Of a stretch of 64,000 nt of DNA, positions 38,536 to 46,713 are shown piece after piece. The translations under genes were made by a program, and so were the position numbers. The stretch's first letter is position 1, and each line of letters begins with the position of its first letter. The notes beneath the pieces were generated by a model that was not told the DNA's origin, made no database searches, and worked only from the letters and a program-made list of their open reading frames with translations. Origin of the DNA: Streptomyces gardneri (lineage in GTDB: Bacteria; Actinomycetota; Actinomycetes; Streptomycetales; Streptomycetaceae); NCBI RefSeq assembly GCF_006539185.1, contig NZ_BJMN01000015.1:62001-126000 (forward strand). The letters run 5' to 3'.

Positions 38536-38557
38536 TCGCCGTCCTGGTAGCGGTCTC

Positions 38558-38631
38558 TTCGCCGGAGCGGCGCTCGGAGTCCGGTCGACACCTGGGGTGT
38601 CGACCTCCTCACCGAGCGTCGCTCCGGCGAA
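38558..38631. terminator. Nested double hairpin after the DHA2 gene
   Basis: Outer arms 38558-38577 and 38612-38631 (20 nt, one mismatch) enclose an inner perfect hairpin, GTCGACACC (38584-38592), loop TGG, GGTGTCGAC (38596-38604). It begins 22 nt past the transporter stop. It is a strong terminator; its length and symmetry are unusual. Confidence 0.75.
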
Positions 38632-39076
38632 TCTTCACATCGGGCAAGAGGAGGAGGACCCTCCCCTTGTGCCGCCCCTCGGTGCGACGGTGGCCGCGCT
38701 CCCGTCGTTTGAGGGGTCTATGTCCCCTTGCGTTCCGCCCGGGCGACGGAGGGCAGGGCCTGAATCGAGGAGCGCGGCGGCGCTCGGCCCAGTCGTTGAG
38801 CTGCATGCAAACCGAGGGTTTGAGGTACCGCTCGGCGACCCATCCGACGGTCCCCGCCCGGATGCCGGAGCGCGACCGCTCCGCTCAGACGGCTCGAGTC
38901 GACATGATCGGGCAGCTCTCTGCCCTTCCCGCTTCGACTGTGATGTGGGGTTCCGCAGACGGACAGGACTGGCCGTGTAGGAGCGCGCCCAAGGGACCGA
39001 CCGCCGCATGGCCGTGCCCGCCCGAGCCGTGGAGCCGACTGGGCCCTGTCCGGCGGATCAGGCTCTGGCCCGCTTC
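38632..39076. other. Region without a recognisable gene
   Basis: Lies between the transporter terminator and the convergent 2OG oxygenase gene. Frames on both strands are Pro/Arg/Ser-rich with no domain signal. Could hold an unrecognised decayed element. Confidence 0.4.
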
Positions 39077-39754
39077 TCACCGGCACTCCTCGCCCCCGCG
39101 GTGCGCGGGGTCGGGTGCGCACAGCCAGCCGTTGATGGCGAAGCGGCTGTCCCCGTGCTGCCTTCCGGGGCACACGACCGGTCGCACCTCGTGCCAGGCG
39201 GTGGGCAGGAAGAACACGATGCTGTCGTGCTCGGGTTCCCAGTCCCGCCAGGTACGTTCTTCCCACGCTCCGGTCGTCTCGGTGTGCAGCGGCAGGGCGG
39301 CGTCGAAGACGCGTAGCTCGCCGCCGCCGAAGGGCCGGGGCGTGCGGTGCAGGTAGTACACGAACGTGAGCAGACGGCGGGGGGCGTACGCGGCGCTGGT
39401 GTCCTGGTGCGGCCCGTAGTAGTCCCCGTCGTTGTGCACGTTGAGGCCGTAACTGGGCTCGGTGTAGCGGCAGTCGACTCCCAGCGTGTGCTCGAGGGCC
39501 TCCCGGACGTCGTCGATGGCTGCCAGCAGCTCAGGTGCCTGGAAGTCGGGGCACGACCGGGACTTGCGCAGGTCGGGGGCCAGCTCCCGGTCCCGGACCA
39601 GAGAAGGCTTCAGCCGGTCGCCCGTGGAGGCGATGGCGCGCTCGAGCAGGAGGCCGGCCGCCCGCTCGCCCAGGAACCCGGTGATGCGGCAGACCGTTGC
39701 CGGAAGCCGCCAGATCGCCTCCGTGGACACCGGCGACAGACCGCGCGCCGTCAT
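39077..39754 (-). CDS. 2OG-Fe(II) oxygenase (prolyl-4-hydroxylase-like)
   Basis: 225 residues from ATG 39752-39754. The C-terminal double-stranded beta-helix has the facial triad and cosubstrate residues: YYGPHQDTS (His-x-Asp), RRLLTFVYYLHRT, GGGELRVF, SIVFFLPTAWHEVRPV (distal His) and RFAINGW (Arg for 2-oxoglutarate). Such enzymes hydroxylate peptidyl proline or other residues or small molecules, using Fe(II), O2 and 2-oxoglutarate in the cytoplasm. Its start overlaps the stop of the S74-like gene (ATGA), and that gene overlaps a secreted-protein gene, so all three are translationally coupled. The substrate may be one of these partners, which is inference only. Confidence 0.88.
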   Translation of the reverse strand: MTARGLSPVSTEAIWRLPATVCRITGFLGERAAGLLLERAIASTGDRLKPSLVRDRELAPDLRKSRSCPDFQAPELLAAIDDVREALEHTLGVDCRYTEPSYGLNVHNDGDYYGPHQDTSAAYAPRRLLTFVYYLHRTPRPFGGGELRVFDAALPLHTETTGAWEERTWRDWEPEHDSIVFFLPTAWHEVRPVVCPGRQHGDSRFAINGWLCAPDPAHRGGEECR

Positions 39755-40140
39755 CGCCCCGCCTCGGACGGGGCCATGGCCGCGCCCTCGCGCAACCGGG
39801 CCACTTCGGCCCCGAGCTCCTCCACCTGGCGTTGGAGCGCCTGGATACAGACCAGGGCCACGCCGAGGCCGTCGACGACGGGGATCCTGGTGTCGTCCCG
39901 GTTGAAGCCGAAAGCCGCGTGCCAGTCCTGGGCCATCGGCCCGAGGTGACGGACGTCCTCGGGCTCCCACACGTAGCGCCAGGTGCTGACCGGCAGCGCG
40001 GCCACGGTCTCCAGGACGGCGAAGCCGTTGACCGCGCTGACCGGAGCCACGGCGATGCCGTCCCGCGGAACTGCCGCGCCAGGGTTCGGAGAAGCGTCGC
40101 CGACTGCCCGAGCCCGCCGGTGGAGGATCCTCATCGTCAC
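39751..40140 (-). CDS. S74-type (tail-fibre chaperone) domain protein, partial domain
   Basis: 129 residues from GTG 40138-40140, overlapping the preceding stop as GTGA. Residues ~45-125 match the main part of the peptidase S74 intramolecular chaperone: FAVLETVAALPVSTWRYVWE, DVRHLGPMAQDWHAAFGF, VDGLGVALVCIQALQRQVEELGAEVARL, the last being the closing coiled coil. The Ser-Lys segment that starts an S74 domain (SD--LK-D) is not here but forms the C-terminus of the gene immediately upstream. The domain is therefore split over two coupled genes, or a former single protein has been broken at the GTGA junction. Confidence 0.75.
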   Translation of the reverse strand: MTMRILHRRARAVGDASPNPGAAVPRDGIAVAPVSAVNGFAVLETVAALPVSTWRYVWEPEDVRHLGPMAQDWHAAFGFNRDDTRIPVVDGLGVALVCIQALQRQVEELGAEVARLREGAAMAPSEAGR

Positions 40141-40676
40141 CGGCTCCAGTCGACCGGGACCACGTCCTGCTTGAGCCCGCGGTCACTGCAGAGCGAGCAC
40201 GGAGCGCCCGGCACCCCGGGCCCCTGGTCGGTACCGACGGTGATGGCCCCGTGGGCCCCGACGGGAGCGTGTACGCCGTCGCCGACGAGCGCGGCTTCGT
40301 AACCGCCGAGCAGCTCCTGAAGGGTTCCCGGACCCAGGTTCTCCGGGGCGGTGATCGAGGCCACGCCGTCGTAGTCGGTGAAGGCGGCCCCCAGCGTCCG
40401 GCCGCCGACGGTGGCGAACACGATCTTCGCTCCACGGATGGGCTCCCCGGTGATGGCGTCGGAGGCCATCGCGTGAATGTTCTCCAGTTGCATCTGGGTG
40501 ACGTTCAAGGTGGCCTGGCTGGTCGTGAGCCTGACCGGCTTCAGGCTGGGGCATTCCGCGCCGCTGCACGGCGCGGGTGACGAGGGGGCCGCGGTCGCGG
40601 CGACACCGCTCCCCGCCCCCAGCGACGCCAGAGCGGCTGCCATCACCGCGACGGTCCTACGACCAACAGAACCCAT
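40137..40676 (-). CDS. Secreted Ig-like protein ending in an S74 Ser-Lys motif
   Basis: 179 residues, ATG 40674-40676 with AAGGAG upstream. Signal peptide (RTVAVMAAALASLGAGSGVA), a CSGAEC pair, then a bacterial Ig-like (Big-1/CarboxypepD-like) segment GEPIRGAKIVFATVGGRTLG with FTDYDGVASITAPE. The C-terminus, CSLCSDRGLKQDVVPVDWSR, has the S-D-x-x-L-K motif whose Ser and Lys do the self-cleavage in S74 chaperone domains. The rest of that fold is encoded by the next gene. First gene of a three-gene overlapping cluster with an S74 part and a 2OG oxygenase. Confidence 0.75.
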   Translation of the reverse strand: MGSVGRRTVAVMAAALASLGAGSGVAATAAPSSPAPCSGAECPSLKPVRLTTSQATLNVTQMQLENIHAMASDAITGEPIRGAKIVFATVGGRTLGAAFTDYDGVASITAPENLGPGTLQELLGGYEAALVGDGVHAPVGAHGAITVGTDQGPGVPGAPCSLCSDRGLKQDVVPVDWSR

Positions 40677-40984
40677 GTCCACTCCTTGGGAGCCGCCCGG
40701 GCGCGCTCCGCACCGGCGTGGAGGGCCGGGACGGTCCTGGCGCATGCGGCACTCGACCGGTGTCGCCTCCTGTGGGACGACGCGAACGACCGTAGCCACA
40801 CCCGTCCGGCATACGCGTCCGATGAACACGAGTACGCACCATCTGATGAACCACGGACGGCACTGTGACGAACGCGGACGATTCATACCGGCCAGCGGAG
40901 TGCCACCCTGAGCACCCGGGCACTGATCCGCCGGACACTGCCTAGGTCCGCGTCGGCGGCCTGTTCCAGGGGCAGGACGTCCGT

Positions 40985-41284
40985 GGTTGGCGTCCGCACC
41001 GCAACCGGCTCGCGGTGGAACTGGCACTGCTGACGGCGGGGATGCGCCTTCAGGAGTGGTCGACTCTGCTGCTGTCGGAGCTCGATCTCGCCGACGGGCC
41101 GGTGCCGCCGTGGACGGATGTGGACTTGGCGGCGTGCGCGAAGTGCGGGCGGCCCCCGCTCGGTCTATGTGCCCAGGGACGCGATGGACCTGTGCGTCCC
41201 CTACTTGCTGCTGGAGCGGCCGCAGATCGTGGCCGCGGCGCAGCGCACCCTGCGGCGGCAGGCTGATCGGCTGTTCGTGGTCCA
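40985..41284 (+). pseudogene. Tyrosine recombinase (integrase) fragment
   Basis: Plus strand, two frames: GWRPHRNRLAVELALLTAGM then RLQEWSTLLLSELDLADGP; after a shift [42 protein letters not shown]. The first contains the core-domain block with the catalytic Arg (T-GMR--E---L---D). The C-terminal HxxR and Tyr box is absent; a matching C-terminal box of an integrase is found at 51301-51492, possibly from another element. Directly fused to an FG-GAP fragment at 41285. Confidence 0.65.
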
Positions 41285-41449
41285 GTGCGCTACACGGGTG
41301 ACTACAACGGTGACGGCAAGGACGACATCGTCACGTTCACCCACACCGCCTCGGCGGACGTGTACGTAGGGGTGTCGAACGGCTCCTCGTTCGGCGGCGG
41401 CCAGAAGTGGCACGACTACTTCGGGCTGCCCGGCGAGACCACCTTCTGA
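41285..41449 (+). pseudogene. FG-GAP/VCBS protein C-terminal fragment
   Basis: 55 codons ending at TGA 41447-41449: [54 protein letters not shown]. This is one complete FG-GAP blade with its calcium-type D-NGDGKDD loop and the usual end of Streptomyces exoproteins. The remainder of the gene is missing and the integrase fragment is joined directly upstream, showing a recombination junction at about 41284. Confidence 0.65.
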
Positions 41450-41597
41450 CGAGGAGGACGCGAACGGACAGACCGTGGCGGGGCGTCGGCGAGTGTCGCC
41501 GGCGCTCCGACCCGCGCCTTCGCTCCGGCGCACACTCACGGGAAGGTGGTCGCCGGAGCGTGGTGGTCGGGAACGTGCCGAGAGGAGGCGGGTCCCG

Positions 41598-42614
41598 TCA
41601 AGGGCCGGGCGCGGGACCCGTCGCACTCGAACGGACCTGGAGGCTCGTCTGCAGCACCATCGTCTGCTGGGGCCTGTCCTTCCCGGCGATACGTTCCAGC
41701 AGCAGGCCGACCGACGCCCGGCCCAGGTCGTACGACGGCAGCCCGACCGTGGACAGCGACGGTGCGATCAGGGACACCCAGGGCGCGTCACCGAAGGACA
41801 GCACTCCGAACCGTGGCGGCTCCCGGCCCGCAGCCCGAAGTGCCTCGAGGGCGCCGACCGCCATGAGGTCGTTCGTCACGAACACCGCGTCCGGTGGCTC
41901 CTCGTTCGCCAGCAGGTCGCGCATCGCTTCCCTGCCGCTCTCCGTCCCGGACTCGGCGTACCGGATGAGCTCACGCAACTGCGCCTGGTCCTGGCCTTGT
42001 TCACGCCGGTACTCTCCCATGGCCACGCGGTATCCGGTGAGCCGTTCCTCCGCGGCGGAGGTGCCTTCCGGGCCGGTGATGCACGCGACGCGGCGATAGC
42101 CGCTCCGCAGCAGGTGGGCGGTGGCCTGCTCACCGCCGTGCTGGTTGTCGATCACGACGGCGTCGACCGCCGCGCCCAGTGGCCGCCTGTCGACCGCCAC
42201 CACCGGCATCCCGGTGAACGGGGACAGATCGGTGCGGCTGCGCGAGGCGGCAGCGATGATCACGCCGGCCATCTGCTCGGCCAGCGCGGTGTCGAGGTAG
42301 CGGCGCTCCTTGTCGAGGTCCTCGTCGCTGTTGCACAGGACGACCGAATGGTTCTTCCGCTGGGCGGCGTCCTCGACACCGCGGGCCAGTGAGGCGAAGT
42401 AGGGGTTCTCGATGTCCGGGACGATCAGACTGATCACGCTGGACCGCTGCATCCGCAGGGCCCGGGCCACCCGGTTCGGGGCGAAGCGCAACTCTGCCGC
42501 GGAACGCAGGACGCGTTCGGCGAGTTCGGTGGTGACCCGTCCGCCGTTGAAGACCCGGGAGACGGTGGCAGCCGACACCCCGGCGGCTCGTGCCACGTCG
42601 TTGATCGTTGCCAC
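41598..42614 (-). CDS. LacI family transcriptional regulator
   Basis: 338 residues from GTG 42612-42614. N-terminal HTH ATINDVARAAGVSAATVSRVFNGGRVTTELAERVLRSAAELRFAPN with the hinge helix NRVARALR, then a periplasmic-binding-protein-like effector domain (SLIVPDIENPYFASLARGVE, VVIDNQHGGEQATAHLLRSG, AVFVTNDLMAVGALEALRAA). LacI regulators usually repress sugar uptake or catabolic operons, but no transporter or glycosidase is adjacent; flanking DNA contains relics, so its target may be distant or lost. An in-frame ATG further upstream gives a longer alternative. Confidence 0.93.
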   Translation of the reverse strand: MATINDVARAAGVSAATVSRVFNGGRVTTELAERVLRSAAELRFAPNRVARALRMQRSSVISLIVPDIENPYFASLARGVEDAAQRKNHSVVLCNSDEDLDKERRYLDTALAEQMAGVIIAAASRSRTDLSPFTGMPVVAVDRRPLGAAVDAVVIDNQHGGEQATAHLLRSGYRRVACITGPEGTSAAEERLTGYRVAMGEYRREQGQDQAQLRELIRYAESGTESGREAMRDLLANEEPPDAVFVTNDLMAVGALEALRAAGREPPRFGVLSFGDAPWVSLIAPSLSTVGLPSYDLGRASVGLLLERIAGKDRPQQTMVLQTSLQVRSSATGPAPGP

Positions 42615-42921
42615 AGCGGTGAAGAGCCCCTCGTCCGGGCGCGGGAGTCGACCGCGCAACATGTGCAGTGCCCGAGAACTGTACGGGCGGACCACCGGGG
42701 TGGGACAGCGGTGAGGTATCGCGTCGGTGCCTGCTCGCGGAGGGGCCGCGTGGACGGTCCCGGAGGAACCGGGCGTGGTGACCTGGCGACGTCGGTCCCT
42801 CTCCGTGAGACCCTGGGCGAGCCGCCCCGAACTGCGGCTTACGCGGAACGTTTTCGGGGATGATCCCGTGCCGCTAGCGTGAGTGGCCGCACTCTGGCCG
42901 TACGGGAGAGGTGACTGCGGC
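42615..42921. other. Intergenic region upstream of LacI gene
   Basis: No gene supported. Should contain the minus-strand LacI promoter and a plus-strand promoter for the truncated frame at 42922. I could not identify a clear LacI-type palindrome. Confidence 0.4.
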
Positions 42922-43014
42922 GTGGACGACTTCTTCGCGAGGGCGGAGAGCCAGAACCGCGCCCGCCTGGTTCGCACCCTCTACGAACGGCGCGACCGGC
43001 TGGAGGCAGCGCCG
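42922..43014 (+). pseudogene. Truncated N-terminus of an unknown gene
   Basis: GTG 42922 with GGAGAGG upstream opens a frame MDDFFARAESQNRARLVRTL, YERRDRLEAAPFSG. It has a real-looking start and a helical N-terminus, but coding character is lost at ~43015, where minus-strand sequence with its own coding character begins. Looks like an interrupted gene. No family recognised. Confidence 0.3.
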
Positions 43015-43017
43015 TTC

Positions 43018-43240
43018 TCAGGGGCCTGCAACCGGTCTCCGCGGCGGGACAAAGTATGGGCCGGGTGCCATGCCTACAGCAGGAAGTCGACCGCGCAAGC
43101 TGATGCGCTTCGCGAGATCGGAGACAGCCGGCCCCACAGACGGCGAAGGGGCGAGCGTTTTCGTGGGAGCCAGAGGATCCGAGTGATCAGGTTCGTCGCT
43201 CTCGTCAAAGGCCCCGACACCAACAATGAGCACTCGTGTC
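43018..43240 (-). pseudogene. Possible N-terminal fragment of a caspase-like protein
   Basis: Minus strand: TRVLIVGVGAFDESDEPDHS, DPLAPT, then VGPAVSDLAKRISL and PAVGMAPGPYF. The opening (hydrophobic strand, VGVG-FD, then PLP/PLAPT and a following helix V---L) is like the first strand-helix unit of actinobacterial caspase-fold proteins. It ends at ~43018 in front of the oppositely oriented fragment. The catalytic His/Cys region is absent. Tentative. Confidence 0.25.
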
Positions 43241-43912
43241 AACGCGTCCCCCCGGCTTGCTGCACCCACGACAATCCTATGATTCGTCCGTCCGTTCCGC
43301 GGACCGAAGGCCCGGGCTCCGGGGCGCAGGGGTGAGACCGGCGTAGAGGGTGCGGTGGCCCACGATCGGGATGTGCTGCCGTCCTCGACCTCGAACAGGA
43401 TCCCGGCTCTGGTTTTGACACCGACTTCCGGCATCGACACCAGGCCCCTTCAGAAGAGGGTGGTCCTCCAGAAGGGTCTCGATCCGCCCGGCCATCAGTT
43501 TCCGTTGATGAGCACGGCCGCCAGCGAAGCGGCCAGGCTCGGAACGATCAGCGCAGTCGCCCGGACCCAGCGCGGGGACCACGACTTCGGCTCCCTCCGG
43601 AACACCCCCGCCCGCGCAGGGACCGCAGGCAAGCCCCCAGATGGCCGACGCCCGGCTTCCGGAGACGTCGGTGGCGTTTCTTGGCAGAAGTCGGAGTGCC
43701 CGTGGCCGTCGTTCCCCACTTCTGTGCTCCACTCGCCGATGAGTCGATGAGCCTGAGCGCTTCACGGCCCCATCACAGGGGCCGCGGCCCCATAAGGTGA
43801 TGGAGGGTTGGCCGCGCGTTGGGTTCAAAGGTCTGGCTCACCTGCGTGGAGCCGGCTTGTCAGTGCCCCACCGTAACGTTGCGGCGTGGCCACACAATCA
43901 CTGAGCGTTTTC
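43241..43912. other. Region without a confident gene
   Basis: A minus-strand frame (43495-43719) ends in WSPRWVRATALIVPSLAASL followed by AAVLINGN, a possible transmembrane C-terminus, but has no supporting start or family. Otherwise nothing is recognised. Confidence 0.35.
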
Positions 43913-44787
43913 AGGGTGGCCACTGATCGAGTGACGCCGGGGAGGTTGAGGTGAGGGCCGCAACGGACAAGGCTCCCGTGCCGTTGGGGGAGGTGTTCGA
44001 AGTCTCAACCCATCAGCACAGGAGCCTCGTTGGTTCCCTAGCCTGCCGCACTCGACCTCCCGCATGCCCTCGTCGAGTGGGTCACGATGCTCATCCTCAC
44101 CCGTGAGGGTGACCGGCGGTGCAAACTCTCGCCGCACCAGCGCGCGCTCGTCGCTCTGGTGTACCTGCGCCGGCACGACACGCTCAGCCGGGTCGCGTCC
44201 GGCTTCGGGATATCCGTCGGCACCGCCCACGCGTATGTCACCGCCGTGACCGACCTGCTCGCCGACCGGGCCCCGGGCCCGCTCAAGACGCTGCGCGAGC
44301 ACGATCCGGAGTTCGTCCTGCTGGACGGGACCCTCGCCGAGTGCGACCGCGTCGGCGACAGCCGAGCCGACTACTCGGCCAAGCACCGCCGGCACGGCGT
44401 GAACGTCCAGGTCGTCACCGACCCCACTGGTGAGGTCCTGTGGATCTCGCCCGCGCTGCCCGGCCGCACCCACGACCTGACAGCGGCCCGCACCCACCGC
44501 ATCATCCGGATCTGCGAACGCCAGGGGATCCCGATCCTCGCCAACCGCGCCTACCAGGGCGCCGGCCCCTGGGTCACCACCGGACTCAAACGGCCACCGG
44601 GCGGTGAACTCACCCTCACCCAGCGCACCGCCAACCGGGCCCTGGCCGGGGCGAGGGCGCCGGTCGAACGCGGCATGGAACGGCTGAAGTCCTGGCAGAT
44701 CTTCCGCAGATCCCGCATCAGCTCCAACCGCATGACCGTCATCGCCAAAGCCGTCCTCACTCTGGAGAGGCAACGCTGACAACGCTC
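43913..44787 (+). mobile_element. IS5-family insertion sequence (~875 bp) with terminal repeats
   Basis: Imperfect terminal inverted repeats: GAGCGTTTTCAGGGTGGCC at 43913 inward and, from the right end, GAGCGTTGTCAGCGTTGCC (44787 inward), 15 to 16 of 19 matching. ACT flanks both sides (43910-43912 and 44788-44790), consistent with a 3-bp target duplication though short enough to be chance. The element contains one transposase gene. Confidence 0.75.
44042..44779 (+). CDS. IS5-family transposase with 5' nonsense codon
   Basis: Core blocks: HALVEWVTMLILTREGDRRC, KLSPHQRALVALVYLRRHDTL (helical N-terminus with HTH AHAYVTAVTDLL), LLDGTLAECDRVGD (first Asp), VNVQVVTDPTGEVLWISPALPGRTHDLTAARTH, ILANRAYQGAG (second acidic block; relatives have LADRAYQG, here Asn replaces Asp) and APVERGMERLKSWQIFRR (Glu block). 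In-frame TAG at 44039-44041 sits where the first codons should be, so translation would have to begin at ATG 44087 or another internal start. The Asp-to-Asn change in a DDE residue and the nonsense codon both suggest an inactive copy. Confidence 0.75.
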   Translation, partial: PAALDLPHALVEWVTMLILTREGDRRCKLSPHQRALVALVYLRRHDTLSRVASGFGISVGTAHAYVTAVTDLLADRAPGPLKTLREHDPEFVLLDGTLAECDRVGDSRADYSAKHRRHGVNVQVVTDPTGEVLWISPALPGRTHDLTAARTHRIIRICERQGIPILANRAYQGAGPWVTTGLKRPPGGELTLTQRTANRALAGARAPVERGMERLKSWQIFRRSRISSNRMTVIAKAVLTLERQR

Positions 44788-44804
44788 ACTGAACGGCGTT
44801 GGAT

Positions 44805-46232
44805 CTAGGCGAACCGAGGCGGGGCTTCCTGTTCCGGAGGTTCTGCCGTCGGACTCGGAGTCGCGGCGGGAAGCCGACTGTCCCCACCGTAGAGGGTCAG
44901 GGCGGCACCGTATTCCTGGCGTAGATGCTCGAAACGGCCCGGGTCGACATGCTGGCCCGTGGCTTCCCCGAGGAGGCGATGGTATCGACTCAGGTTGTCC
45001 AGCCGAGAGCTCAGTCTGATGGCGGACCGAACGGGGCGTCGCAGCCACCAGGAGCGGATCCACTCGGCCGGACGGGCGACCAGCGCCTCGGCGTAGCCGC
45101 CCACGTCGAGCGGATTGGCGGCCGCGTTGACCACGCCGGGCACGATGTCGATGAGCTGGTCCACCGTGCCGGCCGCGGCCTGGTCGTGCGGGTCGAGGTC
45201 GCCGCGCAGGGCGTCCAGAGCCGCGTTGAGTCGATGACGGGCGGCCTTGGCGTCGCCCAGGGTCGAGCCGGACTCAAGAGACTGCTGGAGCTCGGCCAAG
45301 GCTCGACGGAGTTTGCGGTGCTGGTGGCGCAAGTCGTCCACCGCCATGGCGATGTCGCCGTGTGCGCGGAGGTGGTTGAGGAAGAGAGCCAGCGCGGGCG
45401 GCAGGTACAGCGGGGCCGGGTTCTCGTCCTCGTACACCTCGTCCACGGTCGTACGGAAGGAGTCGGCGACGACCTCGTAGACGCGGTCCTGGACGGTGCG
45501 GCGCACGTGATCCGTGATGAGGTGGTAGGCCGGTAGCCGGTGGAGGGACGGCAGGAACGGAATGCGGAGATGGGCGGAGACGCGCCAGTAGACGAAGGTG
45601 CGCAGATGCGAAACGCCTCCGTATATCGCGCCGCTGTGGAAGTAGCCGATATTGGAGAGCATGGTCCAGCCGAGCGTGCGCAACGGATCGGACTGGAGCT
45701 CGGGGCGCGAGGACCAGATGCGGCCGGCGGAGAGATCACCCTCCACCTCGCCGCGCATGACCGAAGCGATCCCCCGGCCACGAGGATTCGTGGATTCCCC
45801 GGACTCGTCCGGGTGGGCGAGCAGGAGGCGGACACTGTTGGCCACGTCTTCTCCGGACGCGAGTCCGCGTGGGCTCCAGGGCTCCTGGAAGGTTTCCGCG
45901 TCGCGCAGAAACCCGGTGAGTTCGTCTGCGATGTTCGCTGAGAGAGCGCGGGTGTCGACAGGTCGGAGGATGCGACGGTCGAGCAGGACTTGTCGCAGGG
46001 GCAGCGTGTCGGCGTCGTGTGGAAGCTGCGCGTCGAGGACGTAGAGCTCGTCGTAGAGCAGCAGCGCGTCAAGCAGCGTCGCCAAGTGGACCAGGCGCTC
46101 GGCCGTGTCGGGCGTCCTCGCCAGCGGGTGACCCATCCGGATCCCGGGCGCGTCAGCGCCCAACAGGAGCCGTGCTGCCTCACACAGCATCGTCTGGTCG
46201 ATCAGCACTCGACTGGGCTTCGAGGTTGCCAC
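44805..46232 (-). CDS. Unrecognised 475-residue protein
   Basis: Intact gene from GTG 46230-46232 with GGGGGAG about 7 nt upstream. Soluble, helical, no signal peptide: RVLIDQTMLCEAARLLLG near the N-terminus, LATLLDALLLYDELYVLD, then a middle part with GEVEGDLSAGRIWSSRPELQ and HSGAIYGGVSHLRTFVYWRV, a helix-rich region with DDLRHQHRKLRRALAELQQS (coiled coil) and a disordered Pro/Glu-rich tail. The first part, with its LIDQT and LLLYDELYV strands, could hide a PIN-like or other small alpha/beta fold, but I recognise no family. Ends only 17 nt from the IS element at 44787. Confidence 0.7.
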   Translation of the reverse strand: MATSKPSRVLIDQTMLCEAARLLLGADAPGIRMGHPLARTPDTAERLVHLATLLDALLLYDELYVLDAQLPHDADTLPLRQVLLDRRILRPVDTRALSANIADELTGFLRDAETFQEPWSPRGLASGEDVANSVRLLLAHPDESGESTNPRGRGIASVMRGEVEGDLSAGRIWSSRPELQSDPLRTLGWTMLSNIGYFHSGAIYGGVSHLRTFVYWRVSAHLRIPFLPSLHRLPAYHLITDHVRRTVQDRVYEVVADSFRTTVDEVYEDENPAPLYLPPALALFLNHLRAHGDIAMAVDDLRHQHRKLRRALAELQQSLESGSTLGDAKAARHRLNAALDALRGDLDPHDQAAAGTVDQLIDIVPGVVNAAANPLDVGGYAEALVARPAEWIRSWWLRRPVRSAIRLSSRLDNLSRYHRLLGEATGQHVDPGRFEHLRQEYGAALTLYGGDSRLPAATPSPTAEPPEQEAPPRFA

Positions 46233-46414
46233 GTCGTCTCCCCCTGCGATGACCGGCCGGACTCACCCGCCCATCTTGCACGATGTCTTCCCGCCCAACT
46301 CGCAATTAGGCCGGGTGTGTTCGCCGTCCTCGACAGGCAAGCGGCGCGAGGGGGAGCGGTGTTGACGGATACCTTCTGTCGTCGCCGCGCATTGCCAGAC
46401 TCGGCACGTCCGCC

Positions 46415-46572
46415 CAGGTCACACCCGTACGCAGGACGTAGACGATCCCGCGCAGGGCCGCACGGTCGTCCGCCGGCAGCCGGCCCGGATACCGCCGACG
46501 TCGCGGCGGTCGAGGCGGGAGCAACGGGGCGACACGATGCCACAGGTCATCAGGCACAAGATCATCCGACAC
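46415..46572 (-). pseudogene. IS5-family transposase N-terminal scrap
   Basis: From GTG 46570-46572: SDDLVPDDLWHRVAPLLPPR, PPRRRRYPGRLPADDRAALR, GIVYVLRTGVTWADVP, the DUF4096-type N-terminal domain of IS5/ISL-type transposases. Sequence after WADVP is unrelated. A different subgroup from the IS at 43.9 kb. Confidence 0.75.
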
Positions 46573-46713
46573 CCGCAGAACTCTGCCGCCCACCAGCCCA
46601 ACTTCCAAGCCCCCGAGCCAAACTCATTCTGAAATGATCAGTTAGAGCGATCGGGCGGCGGCCCACACGGCTCCCTGTCGAGGAAGAGGCCGGCGCTGAG
46701 CGCGGAAGGCGGG

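Noticed and set aside
43910..44790. Calling the IS5-family copy active
   Set aside because: An in-frame TAG near the start of the transposase and Asn in place of a conserved Asp (ILANRAYQG) argue against activity; the 3-bp flanking ACT duplication is weak evidence of a recent insertion.
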